The translations under genes and the position numbers were made by a program. The notes under the pieces are model-generated. The model searched no databases, was not told the DNA's origin, and saw nothing but the letters and a program-made list of their open reading frames with translations. From MGBC163016 sp964462135 (lineage in GTDB: Bacteria > Actinomycetota > Coriobacteriia > Coriobacteriales > Eggerthellaceae), in NCBI GenBank assembly GCA_964462135.1, contig CAYWWK010000024.1, forward strand, positions 1-27,130: a DNA stretch of 27,130 bases, in the 5' to 3' direction. Of this stretch, positions 1-7,084 are shown one piece after another. Every line of letters starts with the position of its first letter. Position 1 is the stretch's first letter.

Positions 1-32
1 GCAGACCTGCCATGTCGAAACCAGTCGCCCCC
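1..32 (-). ncRNA. ssrA: tmRNA (ssrA), 5' end only, cut by window edge
   Basis: Read on the minus strand from position 32, the sequence begins GGGGGCGACTGGTTTCGACA, the characteristic 5' end of tmRNA (GGGG-C-GA...GGNTTCGAC). The rest, including the tag-peptide reading frame and the CCA end, lies outside the window. tmRNA works with SmpB to rescue stalled ribosomes, and smpB lies about 820 bases upstream on the same strand, which supports the call. A sigma70-like promoter sits directly upstream. Only about 32 bases are visible, so the identification rests on this motif and the neighbourhood. Confidence 0.8.
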
Positions 33-48
33 GGCAGGTAACGTAAGC

Positions 49-76
49 ATTCTACTCGGCAACGAGGCCAAGTCAA
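49..76 (-). promoter_or_regulatory. Promoter of ssrA
   Basis: On the minus strand TTGACT (76-71) and TAGAAT (54-49) are separated by 16 bases, close to the sigma70 consensus. The expected start lies about 10 bases upstream of the mature tmRNA 5' end, consistent with a short precursor leader removed by RNase P. Confidence 0.7.
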
Positions 77-82
77 TAGCCA

Positions 83-733
83 TCACTTCTTCAAGAAGCT
101 CATGGATTCACTGATGTCCGACATGATGCCCTTGAATTCCGCTGCCACTTGGACGCCTTCCCGGTATACGGCGTTGGCGTCTTTGGTGGCCTCCTCGATG
201 CCTTCACGGCTGATGCCCAAGTCGAATTCCTCGCCGTCTTCAGCGCGCACGACCTTCGTGTGGGCATCGTCATCGCTTTCAGAGCCATCATCCACTACGA
301 TGTAGTCGTCCATGTCCACGTAGTAGTATTCTTGCTCGTTGCCGTCTTCGTCGATGAGCACGAAGCCTATCTCATTGTCATCCTCGTCTACGAGATAGGC
401 ATGGATGTCCTCATCCTCTATCTCCATTTCGATGACCTCTTCTTCAAGATCATGGGCATCTTCAACGTGATACCCTTCGGAATGAAGCTCGTCGGACGCT
501 TCGATCTCTTCTTCCTCTTGGGTGATCTCATCCGGGCTGTAGCCATCGTAGTCGGCCTCGTTTGCTGTGCTGAAGCTGGCGAAGGCGTGTTCCTGATCTG
601 ATTCCATGGCATCAGATCCAAGGTACTCATCCAGATTGTCCTCAGCATCCTGCAGCTCTGTTTCCTGGTCAGTCCATTCGGCTTCGGTCTCGCCGGTTTC
701 TTCCAAGCTTTGCAGCTCTTCATCAAGACCCAT
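83..733 (-). CDS. Highly acidic hypothetical protein between smpB and ssrA
   Basis: This 216-aa protein has no recognised domain. The start was set at the ATG at 733 because AGAGGAG lies six bases upstream; a reading frame 22 codons longer lacks such a site. The first 165 or so residues are dominated by Asp and Glu. The middle contains an imperfect tandem motif of the type VDEDDNEIGFVLIDEDGNEQ, followed by a Tyr-rich YYYVDMDDY segment that looks like short beta strands. The last 50 residues are more balanced and probably helical (EGIEEATKDANAVYREG). There is no signal peptide or membrane segment, so it is probably cytosolic. It follows smpB by about 117 bases on the same strand and precedes ssrA. 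Function unknown; involvement in ribosome rescue would be guilt by position only. Confidence 0.75.
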   Translation of the reverse strand: MGLDEELQSLEETGETEAEWTDQETELQDAEDNLDEYLGSDAMESDQEHAFASFSTANEADYDGYSPDEITQEEEEIEASDELHSEGYHVEDAHDLEEEVIEMEIEDEDIHAYLVDEDDNEIGFVLIDEDGNEQEYYYVDMDDYIVVDDGSESDDDAHTKVVRAEDGEEFDLGISREGIEEATKDANAVYREGVQVAAEFKGIMSDISESMSFLKK

Positions 734-850
734 GATATCTCCTCTTTCGGCTTTCAGTCGCTGTAGACGGTATAGCACAGCGCGGCGAAGAGAGGGCAAA
801 GGGGTGGCGCGTCCTTGCTGAGATGTAACCTCTTGCGCGTCTGCGCGTTA

Positions 851-1318
851 TCAGCGGCTGCGCTCTTTCAGGGCGCGGTCTATCTCTCGCTTGACATCCC
901 GTTCCTTGAGCGATGTGCGCTTGTCGTAGAGCTTCTTGCCACGGGCCAAGGCTATCTCCACCTTGACCAGGTTCCTGTCGTTGAAGTACATCTTCAGCGG
1001 AACCACCGCCAAGCCCTTCTCCTGGGTCTTCTCGGCCAGATACCTGATCTGCCGCTTGTGCAGCAGCAGCTTTCTGCGCCTGTCAGGATCGACATTGGCA
1101 ATGTTGCCGTTCTGGAAGGGCGCGATATGCAGGTTGTTGAGCCAGGCCTCTCCACCACGGATAAGGGCGAAGGCATCGGTGAGCTGGGCGTTGTTGTCAC
1201 GCAGGGATCGGACCTCGGTGCCGGTCAGCTCGATCCCTGCCTCGAAGGTCTCCAGGATGTCGTAATCGTGGAAGGCGCGGCGGTTCTTCGCGATGATCTT
1301 TTCTTCTCGTTTGCCCAT
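851..1318 (-). CDS. smpB: SsrA-binding protein SmpB
   Basis: SmpB binds the tRNA-like domain of tmRNA and delivers it to stalled ribosomes. The 155-aa length is normal. The family's hallmarks are visible: KIIAKNRRAFHDYDILETFEAGIEL near the N-terminus, GTEVRSLR (about residues 33-40), LHIAPF, RKLLLHK, and the C-terminal KKLYDKR followed by a basic helical tail (KERDVKREIDRALKER). The ATG lies two bases after the stop of the upstream M42 peptidase gene (TGAGCATG) and has no good Shine-Dalgarno sequence of its own, so translation is probably coupled to the peptidase gene. ssrA lies downstream on the same strand. Confidence 0.97.
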   Translation of the reverse strand: MGKREEKIIAKNRRAFHDYDILETFEAGIELTGTEVRSLRDNNAQLTDAFALIRGGEAWLNNLHIAPFQNGNIANVDPDRRRKLLLHKRQIRYLAEKTQEKGLAVVPLKMYFNDRNLVKVEIALARGKKLYDKRTSLKERDVKREIDRALKERSR

Positions 1319-1320
1319 GC

Positions 1321-3093
1321 TCAGGAGTGCATGCCCTCAGAGTCGGCATCATCAGGGGGAATGATGGTCAAGGTGTCCTTGCCGGGGATGATCCCTTGGG
1401 ATGCTTCCTTGGCAGCCGACGGATCGGCGAAGTTCGGCGTGCGCCCTCGGGCGTGTTGACCGCCCCAGCGATGCGGGGTGCTGTCATAGGAGCCGAACTC
1501 CGTGGCCCTCATCTGCTGCTGGCGTTCGAAGGGAGCCTCTCCGTAGGGTGTGGAAGCGGGAGCATAGCCTTGGTAGGGATTGAACGTGCCGTTCTGGCGG
1601 GGATTGCTTCCGGAGGCACCATAGGCTGAAGGGGCGGTTTCGTTCACGCCTCCCACTGGTTCATTGCGTTGTGGAGTGCCTGTGTCAAAGGCATCCTCTT
1701 CGTCCTTATCGGCCTCTTCCTGACGTTTGCTCATCTTCTCGAAAAGCTCCCGCTGAGCCTTCTGCACCGTGGACATCTGGCTGTTCTCGTCCTCCAATTC
1801 GGCGATGCGGGCCTTGAGTTTGTCAATCTTGGCTGACATCTTCTCAAGGGCCTTTTCGGTATCGAGCGGCTTCTTCACTGTGCGGTTGGCGTGAGGGCGC
1901 TCCACCACTGCTGATATGCCGGGGACGAAGCTGGCATCGTATTCCAGGTCAAGCGCGAAGCGCACCAAAAGGCGAATGGTGGCATCCACGTCACGCAAGG
2001 AGATGGTTTCGTTGGGCGTGTGCATGTAGCGCAGCGGTATGGATACCAGACCGGTTGGTATCCCACCCTTGGAAACCTGGATGGCGCGGGCATCGGTACC
2101 AGTGGCTGCCGGTTCAGCTTCCAGCTGGTAGGGGATGCCTTCCGCTTCCGCCGCTGCCACCAGGCGCTCGAAGACGAAGGGATTGATGTTCGGGCCTCGG
2201 GCGATGACGGGGCCGCCGCCACAGCGGATGTCTCCGTGCTTGGTGCGGTCGATGCCGGGGTAGTCGGTCGCATGGGTGACATCGAAGGCGACTGCGACAT
2301 CGGGTTCGATGGAGTAGGCGCTGGTGGTGGCACCTCGGGTGCCGATCTCTTCCTGTGTGGTGATGGCGGCGATGTAGGTGCCTCGCATCTGTCCGTTCTC
2401 TGCCAGACGCTCCATCACCTCGCAGGCGATGAAGACCCCGCTTTTGTCATCGAAGGATTTCGAGACGGCCATGTCGCGGCCGAAGCGCTCGAATCCCACG
2501 CCGTATGTGATGGAATCTCCCACGGACACCTTCGCCTTCACCTTATGGGCGGGCATCCCCAGGTCGATCACGAGATTGTCAAGGGAGGTGACGTTCTTGC
2601 GCTCGTCGGCATCGATCAGATGGATGGGCTTGCGGCCAACCACGCCGCGCAGGATGCCGTCGCGACCATGGACATCGACGCGCATGCCCGGGAGGATGGC
2701 GGCATCGACGCCCCCGATGGCGGAGACGGACAGGAATCCCTCATCGGAGATGTAGCGAACCATCAACCCCACTTCGTCCATATGGGCTGCAAGCATGAAG
2801 ACCGGTGAGGACATCCTGACCGTCTCCGATGCTTCGGAGACATCCTCTTCGACGAATTCGTATTCGCCGCCGTCCTCGAAGATGCCCACGCCCTCATCAT
2901 CTTCGACAAGGACAGGGCTTGAGCCCGGATTGCTGGTGAGGATGGCATGGACTGATCCCATGGTGTCAGTGTGGATCTCGTCCGCCACGCTGGAAAGGCG
3001 CTGTCGTACGAGTTCGGCCACCTTCTCTTCCGAACCAGTGGGGGAAGGGGTCTCGACGAGCTGCTTCAGGAACTTGATGTCGCGTTTCTTCAT
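1321..3093 (-). CDS. M42-family aminopeptidase with acidic insert and long C-terminal extension
   Basis: The N-terminal 400 residues or so match M42 (glutamyl aminopeptidase/deblocking) dinuclear metallopeptidases. Visible metal and catalytic positions are His104 (AAHMDEVG), the Asp pair 215-216 (SFDDKSG), Glu248-Glu249 (TTQEEIGTRGA), Asp271 (AFDVTHATD) and His358 (RYMHTPNE). Two features are unusual. An acidic insert occupies about residues 60-95, before the first metal ligand. A tail of about 190 residues follows the catalytic domain: a predicted coiled coil (about 410-465, heptads such as KIDKLKARIAELEDEN), then a Gly/Pro/Gln/Asn-rich, probably disordered segment to residue 590. Family members are usually about 350 aa. 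The Shine-Dalgarno TAGGAG overlaps the stop of the upstream orf, and smpB follows after two bases. Peptide substrate unknown. Confidence 0.93.
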   Translation of the reverse strand: MKKRDIKFLKQLVETPSPTGSEEKVAELVRQRLSSVADEIHTDTMGSVHAILTSNPGSSPVLVEDDEGVGIFEDGGEYEFVEEDVSEASETVRMSSPVFMLAAHMDEVGLMVRYISDEGFLSVSAIGGVDAAILPGMRVDVHGRDGILRGVVGRKPIHLIDADERKNVTSLDNLVIDLGMPAHKVKAKVSVGDSITYGVGFERFGRDMAVSKSFDDKSGVFIACEVMERLAENGQMRGTYIAAITTQEEIGTRGATTSAYSIEPDVAVAFDVTHATDYPGIDRTKHGDIRCGGGPVIARGPNINPFVFERLVAAAEAEGIPYQLEAEPAATGTDARAIQVSKGGIPTGLVSIPLRYMHTPNETISLRDVDATIRLLVRFALDLEYDASFVPGISAVVERPHANRTVKKPLDTEKALEKMSAKIDKLKARIAELEDENSQMSTVQKAQRELFEKMSKRQEEADKDEEDAFDTGTPQRNEPVGGVNETAPSAYGASGSNPRQNGTFNPYQGYAPASTPYGEAPFERQQQMRATEFGSYDSTPHRWGGQHARGRTPNFADPSAAKEASQGIIPGKDTLTIIPPDDADSEGMHS

Positions 3094-3102
3094 GGTTGGC
3101 TC

Positions 3103-3393
3103 CTACCAGTACTCACGCTTGCGTTTGCGCTTCTTGACGGGGGCTCGGAAATCCAGCTCAAGCTGCCCGTCTGTCTGGGCTTCCTTGGTCGGCTTGCGCT
3201 CGATGCGCTCTATGCTCCAAGCCAAGGCATCGTTGCCGAACAGTTCCAGCATGCGGATGCGCGCATCCTGGGTATTCCCCTTTGATCCCATGCGCGAGGA
3301 GCTTTCGAATTCGAAGAGCCCCCGTGCTCGATCGGCTTGGGAATCCAAGGACTTGTAATGGGCTATGAACGTGGTCAAGCGCTTGCCTTTCAA
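3103..3393 (-). CDS. Small hypothetical protein coupled to the M42 peptidase gene
   Basis: This 96-aa protein is not recognised. It starts at TTG 3393, the only usual start codon in this frame after an upstream stop, and has no clear Shine-Dalgarno site. The sequence is mixed charged and ends in a strongly basic, aromatic tail (PVKKRKRKREYW) after LELDFR. Support for a real gene is positional: its TAG stop is part of the TAGGAG ribosome-binding site of the M42 gene nine bases downstream, as in coupled operons. It is divergent from pyrE. The in-frame codons just before the TTG read YECICGNT without a usual start, so the true N-terminus may differ (for example a non-canonical start or a degraded 5' end). 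Confidence 0.55.
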   Translation of the reverse strand: MKGKRLTTFIAHYKSLDSQADRARGLFEFESSSRMGSKGNTQDARIRMLELFGNDALAWSIERIERKPTKEAQTDGQLELDFRAPVKKRKRKREYW

Positions 3394-3495
3394 GGTGTTG
3401 CCGCAGATGCATTCATATTATCATGTTCAGCAATGCGCTTCAGGCACTTGGCTGGGAGCCTGGGCGCTTTCATCATCTGGAGAGGAAGGGTTTCC

Positions 3496-4158
3496 ATGGA
3501 GAACTACAAGCGCGAGTTCATCGACTTCATGATCGAAAGCGATGTGCTCAAGTTCGGGGAATTCACGCTCAAAAGCGGTCGTAAATCCCCGTTTTTCATG
3601 AATGCGGGCGCCTATGTGACCGGAATGCAGCTCAAGCGTCTGGGACAGTATTACGCGCAGGCCATAAACGATCGGTTCGGCCTTGGATTCGATGTCGTTT
3701 TCGGGCCAGCCTACAAGGGCATCCCCCTTTCCGTCGTGACCGCCATTGCCCTGGAAGATCTCTTCGGAGCTCCCGTTCGCTATTGCAGCAATCGAAAGGA
3801 AGTCAAGGATCATGGGGATACGGGCATCCTTCTGGGGTCTGAGCTTCATGATGGCGACCGGGTCTTGATCGTCGAGGACGTGACCACATCAGGCAAGTCC
3901 ATCGAGGAGACCTATCCCATCCTCAAAGCTGCAGCTGATGTCGAAGTGGTCGGGCTCATGGTCTCCCTCGACCGTGAGGAAGTGGGCCGCAAGGGCAGCG
4001 TTGCGGCGCTCCAAGAGGTTTCCGAGACCTACCAGTTCCCAGCGGCTGCCATCGTGACGATGTCGGAAGTGGTCGAGGACCTGAGCGACCGCGGGAAGCT
4101 CACCGTGGATCAGCGGGAGGCCATTGAACGATACTATCAGCAATTCGGCGTGAAGTGA
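3496..4158 (+). CDS. pyrE: Orotate phosphoribosyltransferase
   Basis: PyrE converts orotate and PRPP to orotidine 5'-monophosphate in de novo pyrimidine synthesis. The 220-aa protein shows the N-terminal FGEFTLKSGRKSPFFMNAG substrate segment (about 20-38), FGPAYKGIPL (69-78), the flexible-loop RKEVKDHG (100-107) and the PRPP-binding motif VLIVEDVTTSGKS (123-135). The ATG at 3496 was chosen because AGAGGAAGG lies just upstream and the family normally starts close to this point; the frame is open for about 50 further codons upstream. It stands alone, without other pyr genes, and ends in a strong terminator. Confidence 0.96.
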   Translation: MENYKREFIDFMIESDVLKFGEFTLKSGRKSPFFMNAGAYVTGMQLKRLGQYYAQAINDRFGLGFDVVFGPAYKGIPLSVVTAIALEDLFGAPVRYCSNRKEVKDHGDTGILLGSELHDGDRVLIVEDVTTSGKSIEETYPILKAAADVEVVGLMVSLDREEVGRKGSVAALQEVSETYQFPAAAIVTMSEVVEDLSDRGKLTVDQREAIERYYQQFGVK

Positions 4159-4239
4159 TCACCTCCCCTGGTGCGGTCATGAAGCCATGGAGCTGTCCGC
4201 ATCCTCAGGGCTTCGGCTTTTGATGAGGTTTCCTTTCAT

Positions 4240-4268
4240 GGGCGTGCAACCTGCTGCACGCCCTTTTT
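4240..4268 (+). terminator. Rho-independent terminator after pyrE
   Basis: A perfect 9-bp stem GGGCGTGCA/TGCACGCCC with a 6-base loop is followed directly by TTTTT. It separates pyrE from the LexA-box promoter of the radical-SAM module. Confidence 0.9.
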
Positions 4269-4310
4269 CATCAGCTGCGCCTGCGCGAAGCCGATGATGC
4301 GCAGGCCTGA

Positions 4311-4339
4311 TTGACCATGTCGCTGATGAACGCTACCAT
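4311..4339 (+). promoter_or_regulatory. Promoter of the radical-SAM/DUF4130 operon
   Basis: TTGACC (4311-4316) and TACCAT (4334-4339) are separated by exactly 17 bases. The predicted start near 4345 falls inside the first LexA-like box. Confidence 0.75.
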
Positions 4340-4340
4340 A

Positions 4341-4370
4341 CGAACAGACATTCGCAAGAACAAATGTTTG
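4341..4370 (+). promoter_or_regulatory. Two adjacent LexA-like (SOS) boxes
   Basis: CGAACAGACATTCG (4341-4354) and AGAACAAATGTTTG (4357-4370) lie two bases apart, so their centres are 16 bp apart on one helical face and a half. Compared with the Gram-positive consensus CGAACRNRYGTTYG, box 1 differs at one half-site base. Box 2 fits the GAACRNRYGTTY core exactly and differs only in the flanking C. They lie immediately downstream of the -10, covering the transcription start, which is a typical repression position. The downstream genes belong to predicted DNA-repair families, which makes SOS control credible. Confidence 0.7.
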
Positions 4371-4380
4371 GTGGTGTGCC

Positions 4381-5769
4381 ATGGATATCGTTCGGAAGCT
4401 GGAAATCCTCTCGGATGCGGCCAAGTACGACGTTGCGTGCACCTCATCGGGAGTTGATCGGGCAGGCAGGCGTGGGCAACTGGGCGCAAGCTCCCAAGCC
4501 GGATGCTGCCACAGCTTCACGGAGGATGGCCGCTGCATCTCTCTTCTGAAGGTGCTCATGACCAATGTCTGCGTTTACGACTGCGCCTATTGCATCAACC
4601 GTCGCAGCAACGGTTGCCTTGAGCGCACCAGCTTCTCACCCCGGGAGCTTGCCGATCTCACCATGGAATTCTATCGTCGCAACTGCATCGAGGGCCTCTT
4701 CCTGAGTTCTGGGGTGATAGGGGATGCGGACAGAACGACTGAGCTCATGATCTCCTGTCTGCGCATCCTGCGAGAAGACTATGGGTTCCGTGGCTACATC
4801 CATGCGAAGACGGTGCCGAATGCATCTTTGGAATTGGTTCAGCGTCTGGGGCTTTTGGCAGACAGGCTTTCCGTGAATGTGGAACTGCCCTCCGAGAAGA
4901 GCCTGGCGCTCCTCTGCCCTGACAAGACCCGACGCAGTGTCCTTGAGCCCATGCGCCAGATCAGCGAATCCATAGCGGAGGATACTGAATCGCGTGCGCT
5001 TGTCCGCAGGCGCAAGACGGTATACCTTTCAAATTCCCGGCCTCGGCGTCGGGAAAGGGCCTTTGCGCCGGCAGGGCAGTCAACCCAGATGATCATCGGG
5101 GCAACTCCTGAAACGGACTGCCATATCCTGAACCTCGCCGCTTCGCTCTATCGCAGAATGCAGCTCAAGCGCGTTTTCTTCAGTGCGTATCTACCCGTGG
5201 TCGAAGATGCGCGATTGCCATCTTCTCCTTCCATCCAGCTTGACCGTGAGCATCGGCTCTACCAGGCCGATTGGCTCATGCGCTTCTATGGCTTTTCAGT
5301 GTCTGAGATCATTGACGAGGCGCATCCGCATCTGGCGCTTGACCTTGACCCGAAGGCGAACTGGGCGCTCAGGCATCTGGATGATTTCCCCGTTGAGGTG
5401 AATACCTGCTCATACGAGGAGCTGCTGCGTGTGCCGGGCATTGGCGTGAGAGGGGCGAAGCTCATTTTGCGTGCGCGCAGGCGTACTGCCTTGGGGGAGC
5501 AGGAAGTGCGCAAGCTGGGCATAGCCTTCAAGCGGGCCCGCTACTTCATCACCTGCAATGGTGCGTATATGGGAAAGGGTGTGGAATACAGCAGAGAGGC
5601 CCTCCTCCCTCTCCTCTCAAGCAGAATCGACGGAGGTGCCCATGGCAGAAGGGCCGGCAAGGCTGTCAAGGGACAGATGAGCCTTTTCGATGATGATCCA
5701 CCAGGTGGAGCCTGGCAGTCCTTCCTGCCCTCTGCCGTATCCGGAACATCTGATGCGGGGAGGCGTTGA
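4381..5769 (+). CDS. Putative DNA modification/repair radical SAM protein (TIGR03916-type)
   Basis: This 462-aa radical S-adenosylmethionine enzyme binds a 4Fe-4S cluster through the CX3CX2C motif at Cys64, Cys68 and Cys71 (NVCVYDCAYC). Additional conserved cysteines (20, 42, 43, 52, 79) surround the motif. The C-terminal part carries a helix-hairpin-helix at about 346-367 (EELLRVPGIGVRGAKLI), a typical DNA-binding element. The family is known as the rSAM protein linked to a uracil-DNA-glycosylase-type partner; its chemical reaction is not established. The ATG at 4381 has only a weak ribosome-binding site but no usable upstream start exists in frame. It overlaps the next gene by one base (TGATG) and lies behind a promoter with two LexA-like boxes. 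The last 60 residues look variable. Confidence 0.88.
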   Translation: MDIVRKLEILSDAAKYDVACTSSGVDRAGRRGQLGASSQAGCCHSFTEDGRCISLLKVLMTNVCVYDCAYCINRRSNGCLERTSFSPRELADLTMEFYRRNCIEGLFLSSGVIGDADRTTELMISCLRILREDYGFRGYIHAKTVPNASLELVQRLGLLADRLSVNVELPSEKSLALLCPDKTRRSVLEPMRQISESIAEDTESRALVRRRKTVYLSNSRPRRRERAFAPAGQSTQMIIGATPETDCHILNLAASLYRRMQLKRVFFSAYLPVVEDARLPSSPSIQLDREHRLYQADWLMRFYGFSVSEIIDEAHPHLALDLDPKANWALRHLDDFPVEVNTCSYEELLRVPGIGVRGAKLILRARRRTALGEQEVRKLGIAFKRARYFITCNGAYMGKGVEYSREALLPLLSSRIDGGAHGRRAGKAVKGQMSLFDDDPPGGAWQSFLPSAVSGTSDAGRR

Positions 5770-6587
5770 TGGGCAATGCCGTCGACATGTACGAAGGGGT
5801 AGTCTACCTCTTCGATGGAACCACCGAGGGGCTCCTCTCCGCCATCTTCGCCTCCTATGCCAACCATGAGCATCCAGTTGAGGTGATGCGCGAACAGGAC
5901 TACCAGCCATGCCTTCTGTACCGCTCATCCTTCATTCCCACCTGTGAAGAGCATGCGCGCCGGGTCTCCCAAGGCCTTGGGAGAAAGTGGGGGTCTTCTG
6001 TCCAGCGTGCGGTGCTGAGGGCATCCCTTTCAGGTCGAACGGATGCTCCCTCTGTCATCTACCGGTTCATTCGCTATGCCATGGACGAGGCATCCTCCAC
6101 AAGGCGCATCCTTGATGACCTTTCGCATCCCGCAGTGAAAGCGCTTCATGATCTCGTCGTCTCGGTGGGGGCTGAATGCGAGAAGATACGCCAGTTCGCG
6201 CGCTTTCAGCATTTGAAGGATGAGAAGGGGGAGATATGGTTCGCCCGCATCAATCCCAGGGATTCGGTCGTCCCCCTGGTCCTTGACCATTTCATCGAGC
6301 GCTTCAGCATCCAGCCGTTCATCCTCTACGATGAAGTCCATCATATCGCGGGCATGTGGGATGGCAGGCGCCGCCAGCTGGCTGATGTTGCCGACCGGTC
6401 ATTGACGCTGCCCGAAAAGGATGCCTCGGAAGTGGTCATGCAGAAGGCTTGGCAGGCCTTCTATCGCAGCCTGTCCATTGATGAGCGCTACCACCCTGAG
6501 CTTCGGCGCCAGATGATGCCGAAGCGCTTCTGGCGCAACTTGACCGAGCTGCAGCCGGACAGGCCGGGCCTTGACCTGCATGGTTGA
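5769..6587 (+). CDS. DUF4130-type protein (TIGR03915), partner of the radical SAM enzyme
   Basis: This 272-aa protein starts YEGVVYLFDGTTEGLLSAIF and carries the conserved segments RQFARFQ (about 141-147), WFARINPRDSVVPLVLDHF, and GMWDGRR near residues 195-200. It ends with a conserved helical part including MMPKRFWRNLTEL. These features fit the family that almost always sits beside the radical SAM protein and is annotated as a probable DNA-metabolism protein. In many genomes the protein continues into a uracil-DNA-glycosylase domain; here the length leaves no room for one. The ATG at 5769 overlaps the upstream stop and is preceded by GGGGAGG; a TTG one codon earlier is less likely. It shares the SOS-like promoter. 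Confidence 0.87.
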   Translation: MGNAVDMYEGVVYLFDGTTEGLLSAIFASYANHEHPVEVMREQDYQPCLLYRSSFIPTCEEHARRVSQGLGRKWGSSVQRAVLRASLSGRTDAPSVIYRFIRYAMDEASSTRRILDDLSHPAVKALHDLVVSVGAECEKIRQFARFQHLKDEKGEIWFARINPRDSVVPLVLDHFIERFSIQPFILYDEVHHIAGMWDGRRRQLADVADRSLTLPEKDASEVVMQKAWQAFYRSLSIDERYHPELRRQMMPKRFWRNLTELQPDRPGLDLHG

Positions 6588-6612
6588 TGAAGTGCGTGAA
6601 TTCGCCTAGAAT
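6584..6612 (+). promoter_or_regulatory. Promoter of tRNA-Thr
   Basis: TTGATG (6584-6589) and TAGAAT (6607-6612) are 17 bases apart, and the tRNA begins 20 bases after the -10. The -35 overlaps the stop codon of the DUF4130 gene. Confidence 0.7.
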
Positions 6613-6631
6613 GGGCGAACGCTCAAAGGGT

Positions 6632-6706
6632 GCCAGCGTGGCTCAACGGTAGAGCAACTGATTTGTAATCAGTGGGTTGCGGGTTCGATTCCTGTCGCTG
6701 GCTCCA
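6632..6706 (+). tRNA. tRNA-Thr (anticodon TGT)
   Basis: The cloverleaf is complete: acceptor GCCAGCG/CGCTGGC, D-arm GCTC/GAGC, anticodon stem ACTGA/TCAGT with loop TTTGTAA, T-arm with TTCGATT, discriminator T and an encoded CCA. Confidence 0.96.
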
Positions 6707-6741
6707 TTCCTTTCGTGCCTCTTGCCATCATCGGCAGGCTT

Positions 6742-7029
6742 CTATCCGGAGATGCCGTCGGGAACCACCCAGACAGAATAGGCTGCAATTGCTGCATAGG
6801 CAGCCACGACCACGGATACGATCACCTTCGCCGCAAGGGGCCAATCCGATTTCCAGGCAAGCACGATACCTGCTGGCCAGAATACCAGCAGCAGCACGAC
6901 GATCCAGAACGTCTCCTGGTACCATTTCTTCGCATGGGGATCCTTGACGATGTTGTTGGCGGATTCTCGCGTGCGCTGGTTCTTGTGCATCCAATCGCCC
7001 GGTCGGTTGCCATTCTCGTCTTCGAACAT
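6742..7029 (-). CDS. Small two-helix membrane protein, unknown function
   Basis: This 95-aa protein has a charged N-terminal 40 residues followed by two hydrophobic stretches at about 41-59 (FWIVVLLLVFWPAGIVLAW) and 66-88 (AAKVIVSVVVAAYAAIAAY). It is probably a hairpin-type inner-membrane protein with a cytosolic N-terminus. The start is well supported by AAGGGGGAAGG upstream of the ATG. It lies 55 bases downstream of the pucR-type gene on the same strand; a TATACT (7063-7058) in the gap could serve as its own -10. No family is recognised and its link to arginine metabolism is unproven. Confidence 0.75.
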   Translation of the reverse strand: MFEDENGNRPGDWMHKNQRTRESANNIVKDPHAKKWYQETFWIVVLLLVFWPAGIVLAWKSDWPLAAKVIVSVVVAAYAAIAAYSVWVVPDGISG

Positions 7030-7084
7030 GCCTTCCCCCTTGCCGTGATGGATCTCCAGTATAGTACAGCCTTCTTCGCCGCGA

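Noticed and set aside
149..601. 150-codon plus-strand frame opposite the acidic protein
   Set aside because: It is a long antisense frame created by the GAN-rich codons of the minus-strand acidic gene; it has no ribosome-binding site.
815..1459. 214-codon plus-strand frame across smpB and the M42 end
   Set aside because: It is antisense to the clearly identified smpB gene and spans a gene boundary.
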